Source of the DNA: an uncultured Stomatobaculum sp.
GTDB taxonomy: Bacteria; Bacillota; Clostridia; Lachnospirales; Lachnospiraceae
NCBI GenBank assembly: GCA_938010625.1
Contig: CALLVJ010000145.1
Coordinates: 1 to 6,273, forward strand
Reading direction: 5' to 3'
DNA length: 6,273 bases
Of the stretch, positions 6,111 to 6,273 are shown one piece after another. The notes beneath the pieces were generated by a model. It worked only from the letters and a program-made list of their open reading frames with translations, ran no database searches and had not been told where the DNA came from. The position numbers and the translations under genes are program-made. Every line of letters begins with the position of its first letter. Position 1 is the first letter of the stretch.

Positions 6111-6114
6111 GCAG

Positions 6115-6145
6115 GCAGCGGGAGCAGAGGCTTCCGCTGCTTTTT
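6115..6145 (+). terminator. Rho-independent terminator after tRNA-Gln
   Basis: An 11-bp stem GCAGCGGGAGC / GCTTCCGCTGC (6115-6125 and 6130-6140, one G-U pair) with loop AGAG is followed by five Ts and an AATTT extension. It starts four bases after the tRNA discriminator base and probably serves both the tRNA and any HAD read-through transcript. Confidence 0.92.
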
Positions 6146-6229
6146 AATTTCCACTGACACTAAATGGAAACAGCGCATGGCGCCGGAGGGACTGCATCGC
6201 GATTCTGACATGAATCGTTTGGGAAGGAC

Positions 6230-6234
6230 GGGAG
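6230..6234 (+). promoter_or_regulatory. Ribosome binding site setting the GTG start at 6240
   Basis: GGGAG lies five bases before the GTG at 6240. It favours this start over the in-frame ATG at 6210, which has no Shine-Dalgarno at suitable spacing. Confidence 0.6.
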
Positions 6235-6239
6235 ATCGC

Positions 6240-6273
6240 GTGAAGCGTTATATTTCGGATTTGCATTTCTTTC
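6240..6273 (+). CDS. Metallophosphoesterase-like protein, N-terminal fragment running off the window
   Basis: Only eleven codons are visible, reading (M)KRYISDLHFF from a GTG start. The pattern YISDLHF matches the first metal-binding motif (D-x-H: D7 and H9) found within the first ten residues of many calcineurin-like metallophosphoesterases. These are two-metal enzymes that cleave phosphomonoesters or phosphodiesters. GTG is preferred as start because of the GGGAG site five bases upstream and because the motif normally lies at the extreme N-terminus. The assignment rests on a very short stretch, and the rest of the gene is outside the window. The gene follows the tRNA terminator, so it should have its own promoter in 6146-6239, but none is convincing by eye. 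Confidence 0.6.
   Translation, partial: MKRYISDLHFF

Noticed and set aside
6210..6239. Alternative ATG start at 6210 for the metallophosphoesterase-like gene
   Set aside because: It has no ribosome binding site at suitable spacing and would add ten residues before a motif that normally lies at the very N-terminus.

Overview
The window is a compact, clearly GC-rich bacterial chromosomal segment. Strong purine-rich Shine-Dalgarno sites, short gaps between genes, intrinsic hairpin-plus-U terminators, an ECF-type vitamin transporter S component, a MocR-type regulator and a NorD-like VWA protein beside a MoxR-like ATPase all fit Bacillota, probably class Clostridia and perhaps a GC-rich Lachnospiraceae-type anaerobe. 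The taxonomy is inferred from gene content, not demonstrated.

Layout, left to right. (1) The 3' end of a CstA-family membrane transporter gene runs in from the left edge and ends at a textbook terminator (631-666). (2) A tight two-gene plus-strand operon follows: a MoxR-like AAA+ ATPase (693-1616) whose stop overlaps the start of a NorD/CobT-like von Willebrand A protein (1613-3343) by four bases. Such pairs usually act as a chaperone or remodelling machine that activates or metallates a partner enzyme; no partner is visible here. (3) A minus-strand MocR/PdxR-like regulator (3273-4469) converges on the VWA gene and overlaps its last 71 bases. It lacks the C-terminal part of its aminotransferase-like domain and has Arg where the family has its PLP-binding Lys, so it is a degenerate or functionally altered regulator. 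(4) Divergent from it is an ECF transporter S component (4598-5212). The 128-bp gap between them carries two identical 10-bp direct repeats whose starts are 21 bp apart, a likely operator/promoter, and the gene ends at its own terminator. (5) A HAD-superfamily phosphatase (5329-5979) has its own sigma70-like promoter. (6) A tRNA-Gln(UUG) (6039-6110) sits between a good promoter and a strong terminator. (7) The first 11 codons of a metallophosphoesterase-like gene run off the right edge from a GTG start at 6240.

Most of the window is ordinary housekeeping and accessory metabolism. The most notable parts are the truncated, lysine-less MocR protein with its antisense overlap into the VWA gene, the repeat pair in the divergent regulator/transporter region, and the MoxR-VWA pair with an unusual Walker A ending (GKN). 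No CRISPR array, insertion sequence, phage gene or plasmid origin was seen, and no gene-free stretch exceeds 300 bases.
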